A stretch of 64,000 bases of DNA. Origin: Lycocorax pyrrhopterus obiensis (Eukaryota > Chordata > Aves > Passeriformes > Paradisaeidae). Of the stretch, positions 1 to 13,476 are shown piece by piece; positions within the stretch are counted from its first letter, which is position 1; every line of letters begins with the position of its first letter. A program made the position numbers and the translations under genes. Below the pieces are notes generated by a model. The model searched no databases, was not told where the DNA came from, and worked only from the letters and a program-made list of their open reading frames with translations. The stretch lies in assembly GCA_014706295.1 (NCBI GenBank), contig JACSVZ010000011.1:4528663-4592662 (forward strand). The letters run 5' to 3'.

Positions 1-3000
1 ATCAGTAAAATGTGTTTTGCTCCCGCAGGCTTCAGCTGTCTGATGCACAGCAGTGAAGTGCTCCTGACTTGCCTCATCTGATTATGCAGCATGAACGCAG
101 TCCATGATTCTATGAAAGCAAAGCACTTTATTCAACTTGTCCTCATCATTATTATAATGGATACTTGTTCTGCTTTATACTCTGCTATCTTACCTTCCCC
201 TTTTCCTGCTGGTTCAGTTATCAAAAACAGGTACCACCCATGAAGATGGAAGTTTTACCTTGAGATGCTGCTGGAATTGCCTCACATTTCAAACTTAGGA
301 AAATAAATACCTTTAACCTTACAGCGTGTGTGACATTCCTTCTAATTATCTGAAGATGCCATAAAAATTCTGTTTATTTGTTTCAAGAGTATTCCAGTTG
401 AAAACTTGTACTGCACCACCAAGCACAGGGAATTAGAGTTAACCAGGGCTATGCACAGCTCAGCTGTTGTGTGAATTTGTATGTTCTGAAGTCATTGCAA
501 GTCCTCACTGTATTTGAATGCACACTTAATTGCAAACAAATGAGTAGTTTCATGGATGCCAAAGCCTAAATGTGTGCTGCACTGAGGCCTCCTTTGTCAG
601 GTGAATCCCGGTTTTACTGGCAGAGAGGGAAGCAAGTATATAACTACAATTACTTTGCATAACAGAAGAAATAATCACAACATTTTAATGTGAGTGCACA
701 ACAGCAGCAGGATGATTTTCTAATTACTACCTTATAGAAACTCACATACCACTAAGAGCTAAATACAAACAAACAAAACATTCATTTAGTTGTCAGTACA
801 GAACACAGAGACGTGTGGAAATGCAACAGGCACTCAAGTATGATATTCTCCTTCAATTAGAAGCTCACCAAAAATGGGCCCAAGTAACTTTTGCTATCCT
901 TAGGAAATCCTTAAAATTCCAAGAAAGTTCAACTTGGCTAAATCTTTATCTGTGAGGAAGTCTGTTCTGCCTGTGTATATCCATGTAAGTCAGAACCTTC
1001 TATGCTCTCATGCACTTCAAACCTTAGAGGCTATCTGTCACTTAATTTTGTTATTTATAAGGATTCCTGGACAGGGAAAAAAGATGGAGGTTCATTCCTT
1101 GGTTTGGAATAAATGATGAGCTAACCATTGTCAAAACCCTCCTGGTTCCTTCTGGGCAGAAAGGTTTGCAAGTGGATGTTTTAGTGTATTTTTAGATTCT
1201 GTTTGAACAGCTGACAAAGACAAAATAATTGACCACAGATGCAAAGCTAAAGAGAGGCAGAACTGAAGGAAACAGTGAATGTCTGGAAAATGTCTAATGG
1301 GGATTGGAGGAGGATGGGCAGAATAGACAGAGTTTGATTCTTGGGACTGAATTTCACATGTGTTTGATTGTTGTATGACTCAACCTCAGACTAGTTTTAT
1401 TTCCACTTAACATCATGTGGAGTGCCAGAGCTGTGATATTTGGTTCAGATTGAATAATCCTGAATGTTAAAAGGTTCAAACTCAAAGCCTTGAATCAATG
1501 CTTTAAGAAAACCAGAGATTTTACATATGTGGACACAAGACATGTAAAGACTTTTTTTTTTTTTATTTTAAGAGCAAGTCAGGCCAAGTGACACAATATA
1601 TATCAAGTGACCTCTCTTGTTCTACAGTGCGCATGTAGGAGACACGTTCAAGACAGACGGACTTCATTTACAGGAGATGTTCAAATGAAATTACTGTGGT
1701 TACTTTTAGTCTTGGGAAATTCCTCTTCTGCTGTAAGCATTCATAGAGGAATATTCATACAGTGATCTTCAGTTTTAATATACTTTCTGGCAGATCATAA
1801 ATGAAATACATACTGCCTAAACATGTATAGGTTTCTAATAGCAGAAGAGCCTATACAGATTGCCTACAGCTGTCTTAACCACATGAAACAATTGAACAAG
1901 CTCCAGTAACCTTATTTTGCTGTAAATTCATTCATCAAATGTTAGATGTTAGGCCACAGATAAATAATGAACAGTTTGGCTGCATAACATTGTCTGTTGG
2001 TACAAGTTTTACCCTCTACAGCAATAAAACCCTGCCCATAGAATGTATACAAGGAAATATCAGACTTGTTTTCATGTGCTGCTATTGAATTTCACAAATG
2101 AAGATCATGTTAGGAACAGATTGTTGAAGGAAATGCCTTTATGTGGACTGATTTTCCAATCTTTGTTCAACCAAATTGCAAGACACATCAATGCCCATCA
2201 GAGCAGATATTAGCAAGTATACTGTCTACGCGTGGGAATTGACATTATCATAATTAGCTGGTAAGTTAACAGCTTGTTTTGTTTGGGCCTGAATCTATGT
2301 AAATTTAATCTATGCAAGAGTTTTAACTGTCTTTGTATAGAACTCTCTCAATTGTGTCAATTAGAGAAGCGATTACTGCGTCTGGGACTTGAAAACATTT
2401 CCAGCAATTCAACATTTTCAGAGTTTCCAGTCAAAACCAAGAACAAACTGAAAGCCAAATTTATTCTGATGTAATTCAAATGGAGGATAAATCTGGTCTC
2501 AAGATTCCAGTCCATGCTTTGTGCAAGTCTGGAAATGTCCCAACTCCTTTTTACTTATATTTGCTTATGATGTGGAACAGGATAATGGGTGGCTGTGGCT
2601 GTCACCTCTTTCACAAAGTCTTGGGAGCCATTCTTAATATCCGCCAAACATGTCACAGTCTTTCAGTGAGAGGTGGAATGAAATTCCATATTATTCTTGA
2701 TTGCTTTTCATACCAACTTTCACACAGAATACATAAGGTACAGAATGCACTGGTTTACCCAGAGTCTGATTTACCATTTTTTCAGCAGATATATTCTATG
2801 GTTGTCAAGTTTCACACTAATTTAACAGTCACACCAGTGAGAAGGCTATAACAAAATGGGTTCCACCTGTATTAAATTGTTAAAATGGACTGGTGAAGTC
2901 ACAGAAACACTGATATGGTAATTATGAACAGCTCATAACAGCACCTACCTATGCAGACCTTTGTATTTTTATGGTTGTTTTACAAATTTTAAATTAAAAC

Positions 3001-4921
3001 TCAAGGGGCAATCTTTCTTTACGTGATTTTAAGCCTGCTATTATGTGCATACCTATCTGCTGAATGGTTAAAAACACAAACATCTTTCTGCAAGGTGAAT
3101 CAAACACCTTATAATGAAGGGATTGAAAGCCAGTTTCTTTTACTGATATCCAAAATTCATTTAAACAGCACTTCACTTACGAATCTGAGTAATTCTGACT
3201 AAATTGCAGATCGTCTTGAACTTTTTTGATTAGACAGATGCAAGCTGTGCTGCTATCAACGTGATCTCTAGGATTTTTGATCAAACTGAGGTGGCAAAGG
3301 AAAAGGAAACTCTTCAGATATGGCACAATTAAAGATTTATCATACCAGCTAAATATCCCTGTGTCCCTAACAGCAAGTCACCTACACTGTGCACACCAGT
3401 GACCCACAAGAGAACCACAGTGGTTGGGGAGTACCAACCAAATACAGATTTCGTGAAGTAAATAAAAAAATCTGACAAGTGCTTTGAAGTCTGGGAATTA
3501 AAAGCAGAGAAGGAAGGCAAATATATACGGGCTTCGTAATGCTTTGTCCCTCAAAGTCTCTGAAAATCTGGAATACATCTTAGCATCACATGTCATATCT
3601 AGAAAAGGTGTAGGATGGTCAGTGTTTACATGTGCCTGAGGCAGGAAAATTACTGAAGTGATTGTATTCCAAATATAATCATAACAAGGTACCTGGAGAT
3701 TAAAATTCTTTGTTATTCAATCAATATTTATAAATGTGAAAACTGGGTGAGATCGTATTCTCAATTTTCATACATAGCAAACTGACAAAGGCACAATTCC
3801 TGTGATAACATCTTCTAACCACTACAAGTCACAATTCAGGGGTTTGGTCTATTTTTTTTTTCAACTTTGACAACTAGAACTTGGAAGGGTTGGGTTGTTT
3901 GTTGGGGGGGGGGGGCTATTTTATCATCATTTGGTTGCAATTACAGTGGTGAAAAAAAATTCCTGTGTTCTAGATGTAAGCCTGCCCCAGCATGTACATG
4001 AGCCTGAAACACCCCTGTTGTGTTGTGCACTGATGATTGCAGGAGCTTGGGCTATGCCTCTGATCATCAGCTGAGTCTTACAAACACACTATGTGTACTC
4101 CTGGTCATCCCACTCAATGGCTGAAATCACTACAGCTTACAGACTCATTAGATTTGGTAATTCAATTGATCATGAACATCCTTACACAGTCTAGGTCTCA
4201 GCTTCAAGAATGTTCTGCAGACAATTTTCAACAGTTTCAACAGCCACTTGGGGACCAAGAGGAAACCAGATTTGATTTTCAAATGCAGGTAAACAGAGTG
4301 CATGTGTAATTAAAACTGAGCATAAATACATTCAAAAAAATATAACCATCTCCATGTTCCCATGTCTGTAGTTGCCCCTATATGGACACAGCCTCCTAAT
4401 CTAAATGAAAAATGCTAGTTCCATCTAGCTGGACAAATAAATGGCCAGTGTGTCAGGGTAGAGTAAAAGCAGAACTGAGTAACAACCACAAACCAGCAGC
4501 ATTTTTCAGTGAGAAGCTGTCTTAGTGCTGGACATATACTAAATGCACAACAGGTGCAGGCAAGTACAGAAAGCCTGAGTAGCAACAGAGAACTGAGCTA
4601 AAATTAATTTCAGATAAGCTCCTGCTTCAGTTACTTGGCAAAGGAAAAAATAATGTACTCTCTCCTGAACTCTCTGCCCAGGTAAGCAGTCTGCGTGATG
4701 CTAACAGTCCTACTGAATCCTCCATTAGCAAACCAAGTTATTTCTTTACCCACTTCACTGGTTCAGTATTGCCAAACAGGCCTACAACTACTGCACCTTT
4801 GCTCATACACATGACATTTTTCTGCTCAGAGGGCTTAAATTTACCTTCTGTCTCAGCTTGCTTGCCCACTGTGCTGACCTGTGCCCTTCGTCCTGCACCT
4901 TTCATTTATGTGTTACTCTAC
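1..4921. other. AT-rich intergenic DNA, no gene recognised
   Basis: I see no coding exon, RNA gene or clear transposable element here. ORFs are short, scattered over all frames and show no family motif. Minor landmarks are a T/A-rich run near 1550-1566 and a 12-base G run at 3904-3915. Conserved regulatory elements could be present but cannot be recognised without cross-species alignment. Confidence 0.6.
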
Positions 4922-4981
4922 CTCAAGGAAATCAGAAGGATCTCAAGGAAATCAAAAGGATCTCGAGGAAACCAGAAGTAT
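4922..4981. repeat. Short tandem repeat, three 20-bp units
   Basis: Three adjacent 20-bp units start at 4922, 4942 and 4962. The first reads CTCAAGGAAATCAGAAGGAT; the second differs at one base and the third at about four. It lies in intergenic DNA and looks like a small decaying minisatellite. Confidence 0.85.
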
Positions 4982-5174
4982 AAAGGCAATTGTTTTATTC
5001 TATGAAGTTAGAACTAGGCTTTGACACAAGGAATACTAACAAACTGTAGGAGTAGATCCATAGTGATCAATTTGCTTGTAAAGCAACACTGCTTAACAAG
5101 AGAATGATCTTGTTCCTCTCCTTTCCTCTCCTCTCCCTAATACACTCTAAAAGCAAGTCCTAACTGTCTGCACA

Positions 5175-5260
5175 GAACCCCAGAATGGTTGGGCAGAACC
5201 CCAGAATGGAAGGGACCTCTGGAAATCATCTAATTACATCACAGAACTGCTGCTCACTAT
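5175..5260 (-). mobile_element. CR1 LINE 3'-end fragment
   Basis: The plus strand carries the CR1 3'-tail signature in reverse orientation (GGAAGGGACCTCTGGAAATC). It is preceded by a local duplication of about 21 bp in which CAGAACCCCAGAATGG occurs twice. Only the extreme 3' end remains, as is usual for 5'-truncated CR1 copies. Confidence 0.7.
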
Positions 5261-7640
5261 TCCTTCTCATCACATTACCCACAGGCAATGCACACCCACA
5301 ATACAGCAATTTGTTTCAGTAGTTTGTGTCTTTTTCAAAGCCTGCGTAGTTTAATATAGAAAGAAAGTAAATGAAAAATACAAGATTTACTGTTGGGAGG
5401 GTACTAAGGCGTCAGCAAAAAACTGCGTAACTCACAAAATATCACTGATTTTATTTAAAACTTGTTCATTAAAAAAATTTCCCCCTTCAAAACTGTTTTG
5501 CAGTCAACTGTAGTGGACACAGAAATCTAAGTAGACAGGAAATTGTGAAGTCCTGACTCATTGCCCTTTGAGGAAAATGGGAACTAGGCCCTACAACACT
5601 AAAGAAATAAAGTCCAAAATGTGTATTCCTGGATCTCCTATCTGAAATCCAGAGGATGCATTCCAGCAAATGGAAGCTCCTAATTCCTAAAGCACAATTT
5701 ACCTCTATATTGTTCTTCCTAAGAGCAAAGCAAAAAGTCCAGGGCTTCACACATGACTCCATCCTGTGCCTCCCTCCTGCCCTGCAGAGCACACTGAAAG
5801 AGAAAGCCAGAGTGCACTGCAGGCTTCATGTGCCTCATTCTTCCCCTGCTCTGCAGGCTCCCAGAGTATTCTACAGGGAGAGAAACCCAGAAGAGACAGA
5901 GCAACTGCAGAAGACAATTAAGGAAGACTAATGGAATTGAGTGGTAGGTTAATGTTGTTAATTTTTTTTTTTTTTAATCTCATAAAAAATATCGTATTAG
6001 CTCCGAATGAGGTCAAACCTGGTTTGGGATGGAATACATATGATTGGCTTTCCTTTGTTTTCTGAGTGCAATAATTGTTAAAAGAGCTGAAATACTTTTT
6101 CATAAAATGATTATGAGTTTTAAGAGGTGACATTTGAAGAAGGATATAAATTATAGAGCAAACATCTAAACGCTTTCATAATGTTGAAATGGTTATTGTA
6201 AAAAATGTATTTGGTATAATAAGAAGCATATGTTTCATTAGGCTGAATCCACAGAAAATGTTCTCTACAGAACAACTGCATAATCTTTCACATTGAATAT
6301 ACACTCTTCACCTCCCAAAACATGTGCACTGTAGTCTTTTTCACACAACAAACACTCTGCTGTTGTCAGGAAAAGGAACTTAGAGTCAGAATTTTCTTAA
6401 AAGCTTTTGACTAAGAAAGGGAATCTCTTGTCTGTAATTTGCGAAGACATGAAATGTGGTGAAATAAAACTGTAGGCAAATACAGGTTACAACATATACA
6501 TTTTGCATACTTGAAGCTCACTTAAGCCACTGAATTCCTCTCCAGTATTTGGAATCCAGAACTGCCCAAAAGCCCCAACTGGAAGCCTCATCATTAAATT
6601 CACTGGACTTTGTGTAAGCAGCAGCTCAAGTCAAGTAACACAGGCTTGAACTCACAGGGTTATAAACATGGAAGGAGGTTTTTTCCACAGCTCTCACACC
6701 AATCTGTCCCATTAGTGGGGATGATTTAGAGCCAAGTGTTGCTTGCTCAGCCATGTAACGCTCTCCTTGACGTCACTGTATCAGATAACGGTGACCTTTA
6801 AAGATAATTTAATGAGAACAATGATGAAAGAGGTTTTAATGACTTCATAGTATATATTCTTCAAGTTACAAACAAAGCATTTTAATAGCTTTTTGAAATA
6901 TGCTGTCTGTAAAAATCATCATCCACAGAGACAATGCCGCCATCATGGTTTGCTGTGCTTTATTAGCATATAGATTGGATGTGTACCAAAAGCTTCAAAC
7001 AAAACCTATTTATGTTTAAAGAGATACATCTCTGCAAACATGAACATTAATATAGGAAATGTATTTTTCCCCTGTGAAAAGGAAGAATAAGTGTCTACTA
7101 TGCCTAGTAAAACAGAATCACAAAACCTACAGAATTACACACCCATTTTAACTGTCCAAATGATCAGTGCTAATACAGCTATGGATGTGTCACAGCTGAT
7201 AAACTGTCAGCAGGGACAGACTCTGGAACCTTTCGGGTTTTAGAAAATGAAGAGAAATCAGCACAGAAATGGCAAATGTGTCAGCTGACTAAGACTACTC
7301 AGTTTGGATGACTTAAATTTCCGCAGAGGTGCCTCATGCTCAAACAGTCATTCATGTCAAAAACATACTGAGAAATGAGGCCTTCTTAAAAATCACTACA
7401 AGACCATTTAGAGCCCCCACAAGGTGTCAAAAACATACCATAAGCATGTGCATTTATGCAAGCAGGGACAAATGGGGCTGCTGGCTAGGGTGGAGACCAA
7501 CAATGCTCAGGAACACAGGAAGAGACACACAGGCTAAAGGCTGGAATTGTCTCAACCTTTCTGTGCCTAAAAGTTAAAGTGGGAATCTGCATTCTTTTAA
7601 AATCATGCAGTCCCTCCTGTCTCTCGCTGGTGCCTATTTT
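5261..7640. other. Intergenic, no feature recognised
   Basis: The stretch is AT-rich with no convincing ORF, RNA gene or repeat family. A T run lies near 5960-5975. Nothing else stands out by eye. Confidence 0.6.
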
Positions 7641-7644
7641 TAGA

Positions 7645-7745
7645 GTAATAGAAACACAAAGGTTGGAAAAGACCTCCAAGACCACCAACTTTTGACTCAA
7701 CGCCCACTAAGTCAATACCACCTTGTCCATTAACCATGTGAAGAA
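7645..7745 (-). mobile_element. CR1 LINE fragment
   Basis: The text around GGTTGGAAAAGACCTCCAAG, followed by a decayed match to the usual downstream CR1 3'UTR, marks a minus-strand CR1 3' end of about 100 bp. It is more diverged than the CR1 copies near 24 kb. Confidence 0.7.
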
Positions 7746-10700
7746 CAATAGTACAGAACTAAGTTACTGTGCCTAGTTAAGACTTAGCTGATCACCTTTC
7801 AGAAGCTTACACAAAGGCATTTGAAATCAATCCTTCCCCAATGAACTTTATGGCATTTAAATCTGTTGAGATATATACAGTCTAAGGTAGTGCATTTCCA
7901 AAAGCGTCAAATTACCTTAAGATCACTAGGGAAAAAAAAGGAAGATGATAGGTGCTTAACACAAGAGAAAAATTACGCTCTGGGACGCTAAAAAACAGAA
8001 TAAAAAGTCCTGGCTGAAGTTATATTGACAGTCGGGGTTGAGCTGAAGCACATAAATCTTGGTTTCCCAGCTCAGTGTCCCATCCATCTAACTGCATATC
8101 CTTCCAATGCATCCCTCATAACAAATGGAGACTTGAACTGAAGCAAGGATTACTGATTGTTGTATTGTGCTCTATTTGTGCTGTCCTTTGTAAGATGTAT
8201 CCTCATTCTACCTCAGGTTGTTCAATATTTCATAGAATAAAAAAACCCCAGTTCATTACTGTGCATTTGTGTTCATTACTGAGGAAAAACCAGCACTGAA
8301 GACATGCAGAAAAGTAAAACTGTAGCTCAAACCCTGATATTTGCTGTCTTGTGCCTGGGAAAATATTTCTTATGAAATTTTGACTTTTAAAAGTCCCACT
8401 AAGAGTTTGTACTGAAAATTAAGGCAGTAAGAAAAAGCTGATTGTCAAAACTGACAGCAGTGAACAATCGCTGTTCTTCTTCTGTGATAGGAGTGAGCAG
8501 AATTAAAAATCCCGGTTTCAGTCTAGGACAACTCTGCTTCTGCTCCAGTTCTTTGGCATTGCTGAGCCAGTAAAAGCTGCACAAAAATGACCAACTCAAG
8601 TCCCCACAGAGGCTGATGCTGCCCACCAGAAGGGCTGGAGGTCTGCAGCATTGCTGTTCAGAACATCGCACTAACTGTAAGTTTTATGAAGTGACAGAAT
8701 CACATCTATCATCAACTATTAAAAAATGAGAAGGTCTCAAACATAAAAATGCTATAAGGTGGAATGCAGAAGATAATGTCTTAAAAGAAAAATACATATA
8801 TCTCACAGTGAGACAGTTTCAATGAAACAGTCTGGAAAGCAAAAGAGTCAATTAATCATCCAACATGCACACATACAACAACTCAGACTAGAATGAAGTG
8901 GCTCAGTGCCAGTCATCCTGGAAATAAAACTATTTCAATCATCATAGCTCTGCAGTGCTTAGGGACTACATAGGCACAGATAATTCTGCTTCCACTGAAG
9001 CCAAAGGAAAGATTTTGCAGGTATGTAGCACAGGTAGCAAGTCTGCGGTGTTTTGCAGTCTGTTATTCATGCAAATAAAAGAGGGATAAGAGATTATAGC
9101 CCTCTAGTTCAGAGGTTTCAACAAAATAAATAAATACTGGATCTACCTAAGTAAGTCCTTTGATTTCTTATTACTCCCTCTCCCACTTTACCCAAATGGT
9201 CTCATCTGTTCACAGCTCTGGTCCACATTCAGCTTCCCTTCCCTCTCTTGCCAGAGACATTTTATCCTAATTCCCCAGACAGGTTTCCTGACTCAGCTCT
9301 TTTCTGGCCCCTTGATACTCTAATCATTCCTCCAGAGAGCAAGTCCAGAATGCACAGTGTTCTAGTCACCACCCTTCCCACCTCTGTGATCCTCAGCAAG
9401 AGACAGAAGATGGTATTTCACAGAGGTATAACCTTACTGAGCTTCAGAGGAAGAAGTAACAATGCAGCTTGTGTGTCCACTGGTATGAAGGGAGGATACA
9501 AAATGCTTATGAATGTCTGAGGCCATGCCCCGTATCATTAAGACAGCATGAGAAGTGTTCTGCACATCACCAAGTATATGTATTTTAGGTCCTCTGTTAT
9601 CATGCAAATACTTTCCTCCAACTATTTGCTCTCTTTGCATCTGAATAAATAAAATCGTACTATTTTTCTTGCATTTACATGATTTAGCAATGTCCATAAT
9701 ATATTAGTCCCCATATGGACAATAAGTCAACCTAATTTTTATCCATCCACCACTTAATAAAACACATACACACAAAGAAGAAGAATTTACTGTTTAAGAA
9801 AGCTTTCACAAGATGGTTCCTCTACAGTTTTCCTGATTTTCAAAGCTCTTGTTATTGCGTGATGAGTAAGAACTTCAGGATGTAACCATCATTAGAAATC
9901 CACCTTCATTAGACATAATCATTCAATATATCCAAGTAGTTACTGCTGCAGCTCTGTGCCAATTGAATAATAGCTGATTTATCAGCTCATAATAAACAAA
10001 AATCTATTCTGCCATCTGGATGGTAATCTTCAAAATGGGTGCTTCTCGTTATCATCACAACTAATCTAGGCCAGGTCAGTGAAGTTAGAACAAGCAAAAC
10101 CATTGGCAGTAACAGAAGATCCCCTGTCAATGGATTTGTGAAGTGAAAGAGTCACACCTTCCTGTTGCTCCAAAAAGGTGACACTTCCAGCAGCGGAACC
10201 AATTAAGTGGGAAACAGAGGGTTTATGAATTTGTTAACAGTTAACAAGTGCTGTCTACCAAAGATGGTGCTCACTCTGAAGACACTGCCAGCAGGTATTG
10301 AATTGGTCCTGCATATTTCTGAGCAATCTGAACTGCATGAGCATGCAGAGAACTGAGGAGATCCTGAACACTCATCAACAGCACTCTGTACCTTTCAGGT
10401 CTGACCCAGCCCTTTTTGAAGTAGAATATGTTTCTGAGTCAGAAACAGATGGGAGAGTTGGCCAGGACATTTAAGGGCATTTTGGTGAGTTCTAGAAGAA
10501 CATATTGATTGATTGTGCAGCACGGATAACCTCCTTGAAACCCCTTTAGCTGACAGTCGTGCGCACAAGTGAGCCACGACTGGCATTCCATCACTTACAC
10601 ATGATGCCGCCAAGCACTCTGTGAGTGAGGGCATCCAAAGCCTCCACCCTGTCTGCCCCAGGAAGCATCACCAAAGGTGTCTGGAGATGAACCTATGAGC

Positions 10701-13114
10701 TGTTTAACTAAAAATACTAGTTATGATCACAAATGAGAGCCAAGTGATCACTTTCGTCCTCCAAAAGTCAGCACACGTAGAACCTGACACGGACATTTTC
10801 CAGTGGGGTAAACAGCCCCCGCTCTAAGTAAAAACAGAGCAACCCTTCAAGCTCAGGAATAAAATGTGATAGGCATGCACAATTTGGTATTACTCTAGCA
10901 TTACTCTAACCTAGCATTTTACTGCTCAATATTTTATTGCAAGCCACCTCTGAGCCAAACCAAAACACACAGTGACTATTTTACATTAGAGAGTCTGCTT
11001 CATTAAAAAGCAGCAATGTGGGTAATCTGTCATTTTGTTAGGGATATTTTTGTACTGAAAATGAACACTCCTGTAGTGGGAAACAGTCTGTGGCAGGAGC
11101 TAGGTGAGGGTGCTAAGTGCTACTGAAAAACAGTTGGAGCAGAGAAAAACTGCCACATCACATACAAAAAGTAGGTCACTCTTTGTATCTGGAACACGAT
11201 CCACCCCATAGCCAGACACCAGGAACATTTTTTCCCATTAATAACTGTCTGCTGCAAAAATAAGTGGAAAAGATGAGCTGATACTCAGAATTAAAAGCAA
11301 TTAAAACTGGGAGGGAGCAAGCCAGGTGGGACATATGTGCTGAGTTTCTGGAAGATCGAAGGCAGAACTTCCAGGATAAATGGTACATGCTGAGTTTAGT
11401 TTTCAATCAGCCAAGATCCAGGTCAGGAGCATGGCTGCAAGACATGGCTTCAGGCCACAAAATTTGCCAAGAAAGAAGGCTACATCCTTGGGCAGAGAGC
11501 CAGCATTAAGGATATTGCTGCTGCAGACAAAGTGCTACTGGCAGTGAGGTCTCAATAAATGATGCAGTTCCGCATGAGCTCCAGCAAGCATGCACTGTAC
11601 CCACCCTGACAAACTCTTCCCACTTCTAACTCCATTTAGAAGGGTTATCTGAACAAGTTCTTCCTAAGGCAGCCCTCCAGAAGCTTCTCACAGAATCTGC
11701 CCCAACCAAGTACCTTCTAAAGGCTTTAAGATTCCTGCACATAAAGTTACATTCCAGATTTATGCAATAAGGATGAAATACAAGTGTGATCTTAAGGAAA
11801 TCAGAGCAGAAAGGACGAGTTCCGTGCAATGGGATGCATTTCCATACTTATCTGTGAGATCTGAGAGATACCAAGACTACTTTACCCTGAAGTGCTTCAG
11901 AACTCAGCTCTGCATGTTCTTTTTCCCACTGTCAAGCACGTGTAGAAATCACGACTTTCTACAGGTGTCATATGCCCTCAGGATGAAAAATTCAGAGGTC
12001 TTTTTAAGGAAGATTTTGTGTCACTTTATGTCCTGTATATCTGCCATGTGAGAACACTGCAAAGGCAGCCAGGCTAGATTAGATCACCAGGCAAGGCACA
12101 GTTCTGACAACAGGTCTCTACAGTAGAGGATTTACCCAATTATTCCCTTCTGGGACTTAACAGCAAGGATGTCACAAAGCCAATCTTACAGGAGCTTCTG
12201 TAGGAAAACTGGGTGGACAGATGGAAAAATTTGACCTCAATCTCAAACTCAAGACCGCTTTTGTGCAGCAATAGCATCACACTATTTCATGAATCAGTCT
12301 AATTCCATTGATCTCCATTTGCATCAGTCAAGAACCTTGTTCAGTGCTTGAGCAACATCTGAGCGAGTTCCTGGGCTAAGACAATGGGCAGGAAGGTATG
12401 AGAGAGCTGTTAGCTGTGTGGGTCTAATTCCCACACATTGTAGAAACACAATAGCAGCACAATCATCAGACCAACAGACTGCCTCAGGGATTTTCTTGCC
12501 ACAGGATGTTGTGGGTGTTGGGAGATCACAAAAGCTTGCAAGGGATTAAACAAATTCATTGAAGAAATCTAATAAAGGTGAACCTCCAGCTCAGAAAGTC
12601 CCTGAATATAAAATAATTTGGGGAGTTGATTATTCTGGGAATGTATCAGTGTGTCTGCCCTGTTCTTCAGTATCTACCAGAAACAACTATCTTTGGGTAT
12701 TGATGGTTTTCTTGCAATGCCTAAAAAAGGTTTAGAAGTAAACGTTATATCTGTGATCTTTTCACTATGAGCTGAAGAGACTTTGTGAGAAGGAAAAAAA
12801 AAAGAATCTCAGTTCACTGGGAGACTAAGGAGACTACAAGAACAGGACAGTCATTAAGGGCTTGGTCCAGAGAACAGCTGACAGGTTTTTTCAGCTCAAG
12901 AATATTTCTGGGTCTCTAGTTCCTGGAGATGCTCAGGAGATGATCTTTTTAAGTTCACTGAAATGGTGTGAGGGCCTGGCAATAGATACTACCTGGTCTA
13001 GCCACTCCCAGTGAAATGGCTTGGAAATTAAGTCAACAGGTCTGGACTTCTTTGTATAAAAAGCAGAAGAAAGAAATGTAGTGCTATAGGAGACGAGCAA
13101 ATGAGCAAATGAAG
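7746..13114. other. Intergenic, no feature recognised
   Basis: No coding exon, structural RNA or repeat family was recognised. ORFs up to about 90 codons occur in several frames without protein-like composition or known motifs. Confidence 0.55.
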
Positions 13115-13120
13115 CCCAGT

Positions 13121-13470
13121 TGCGGGAGAACGGGACCCTTGAACAACGAATCAATGTGATTTCGCAAAAGCCCCTTTATTGTTTACATTACACTATTCTT
13201 ATGCATTCCTGCAGCTGTAGTTCACGCGATCACGCATGACCCGATTGGTCCCTCTATGCTGGCGCCCTGCATGCACCTTTCAGAGAACCTCATTGGTTCT
13301 AGTCCAGGATGGTACAGTCCCTCTTTATCTACTTTCTTGCTGTCTGGTTGTTCTGTTTTCCAGTGCCTTCTCTCCTGATTTAGCACGACTGACATTCCAG
13401 TGACTCTGATAAGGGTAGCTGAAGATAACTTGGCTGGGGCCCTCTGACAGGATTTGAGTGCTTTACAACA
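13121..13470 (-). mobile_element. Solo LTR of an endogenous retrovirus (350 bp)
   Basis: On the minus strand the segment starts TGTTGTAAAGC and ends TCTCCCGCA, the TG...CA ends of an LTR. A minus-strand AATAAA lies at 13175-13180 near the 3' end, and two CCAAT-type boxes (ATTGG on the plus strand) lie upstream of it, as in a U3-R-U5 order. The flanks are cccagt (13115-13120) and cgcagt (13471-13476), a 6-bp target-site duplication with one mismatch. A 6-bp duplication suits an ERV2/ERVK-type integrase. No internal retroviral region adjoins it, so it is a solo LTR left by recombination. Confidence 0.75.
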
Positions 13471-13476
13471 CGCAGT

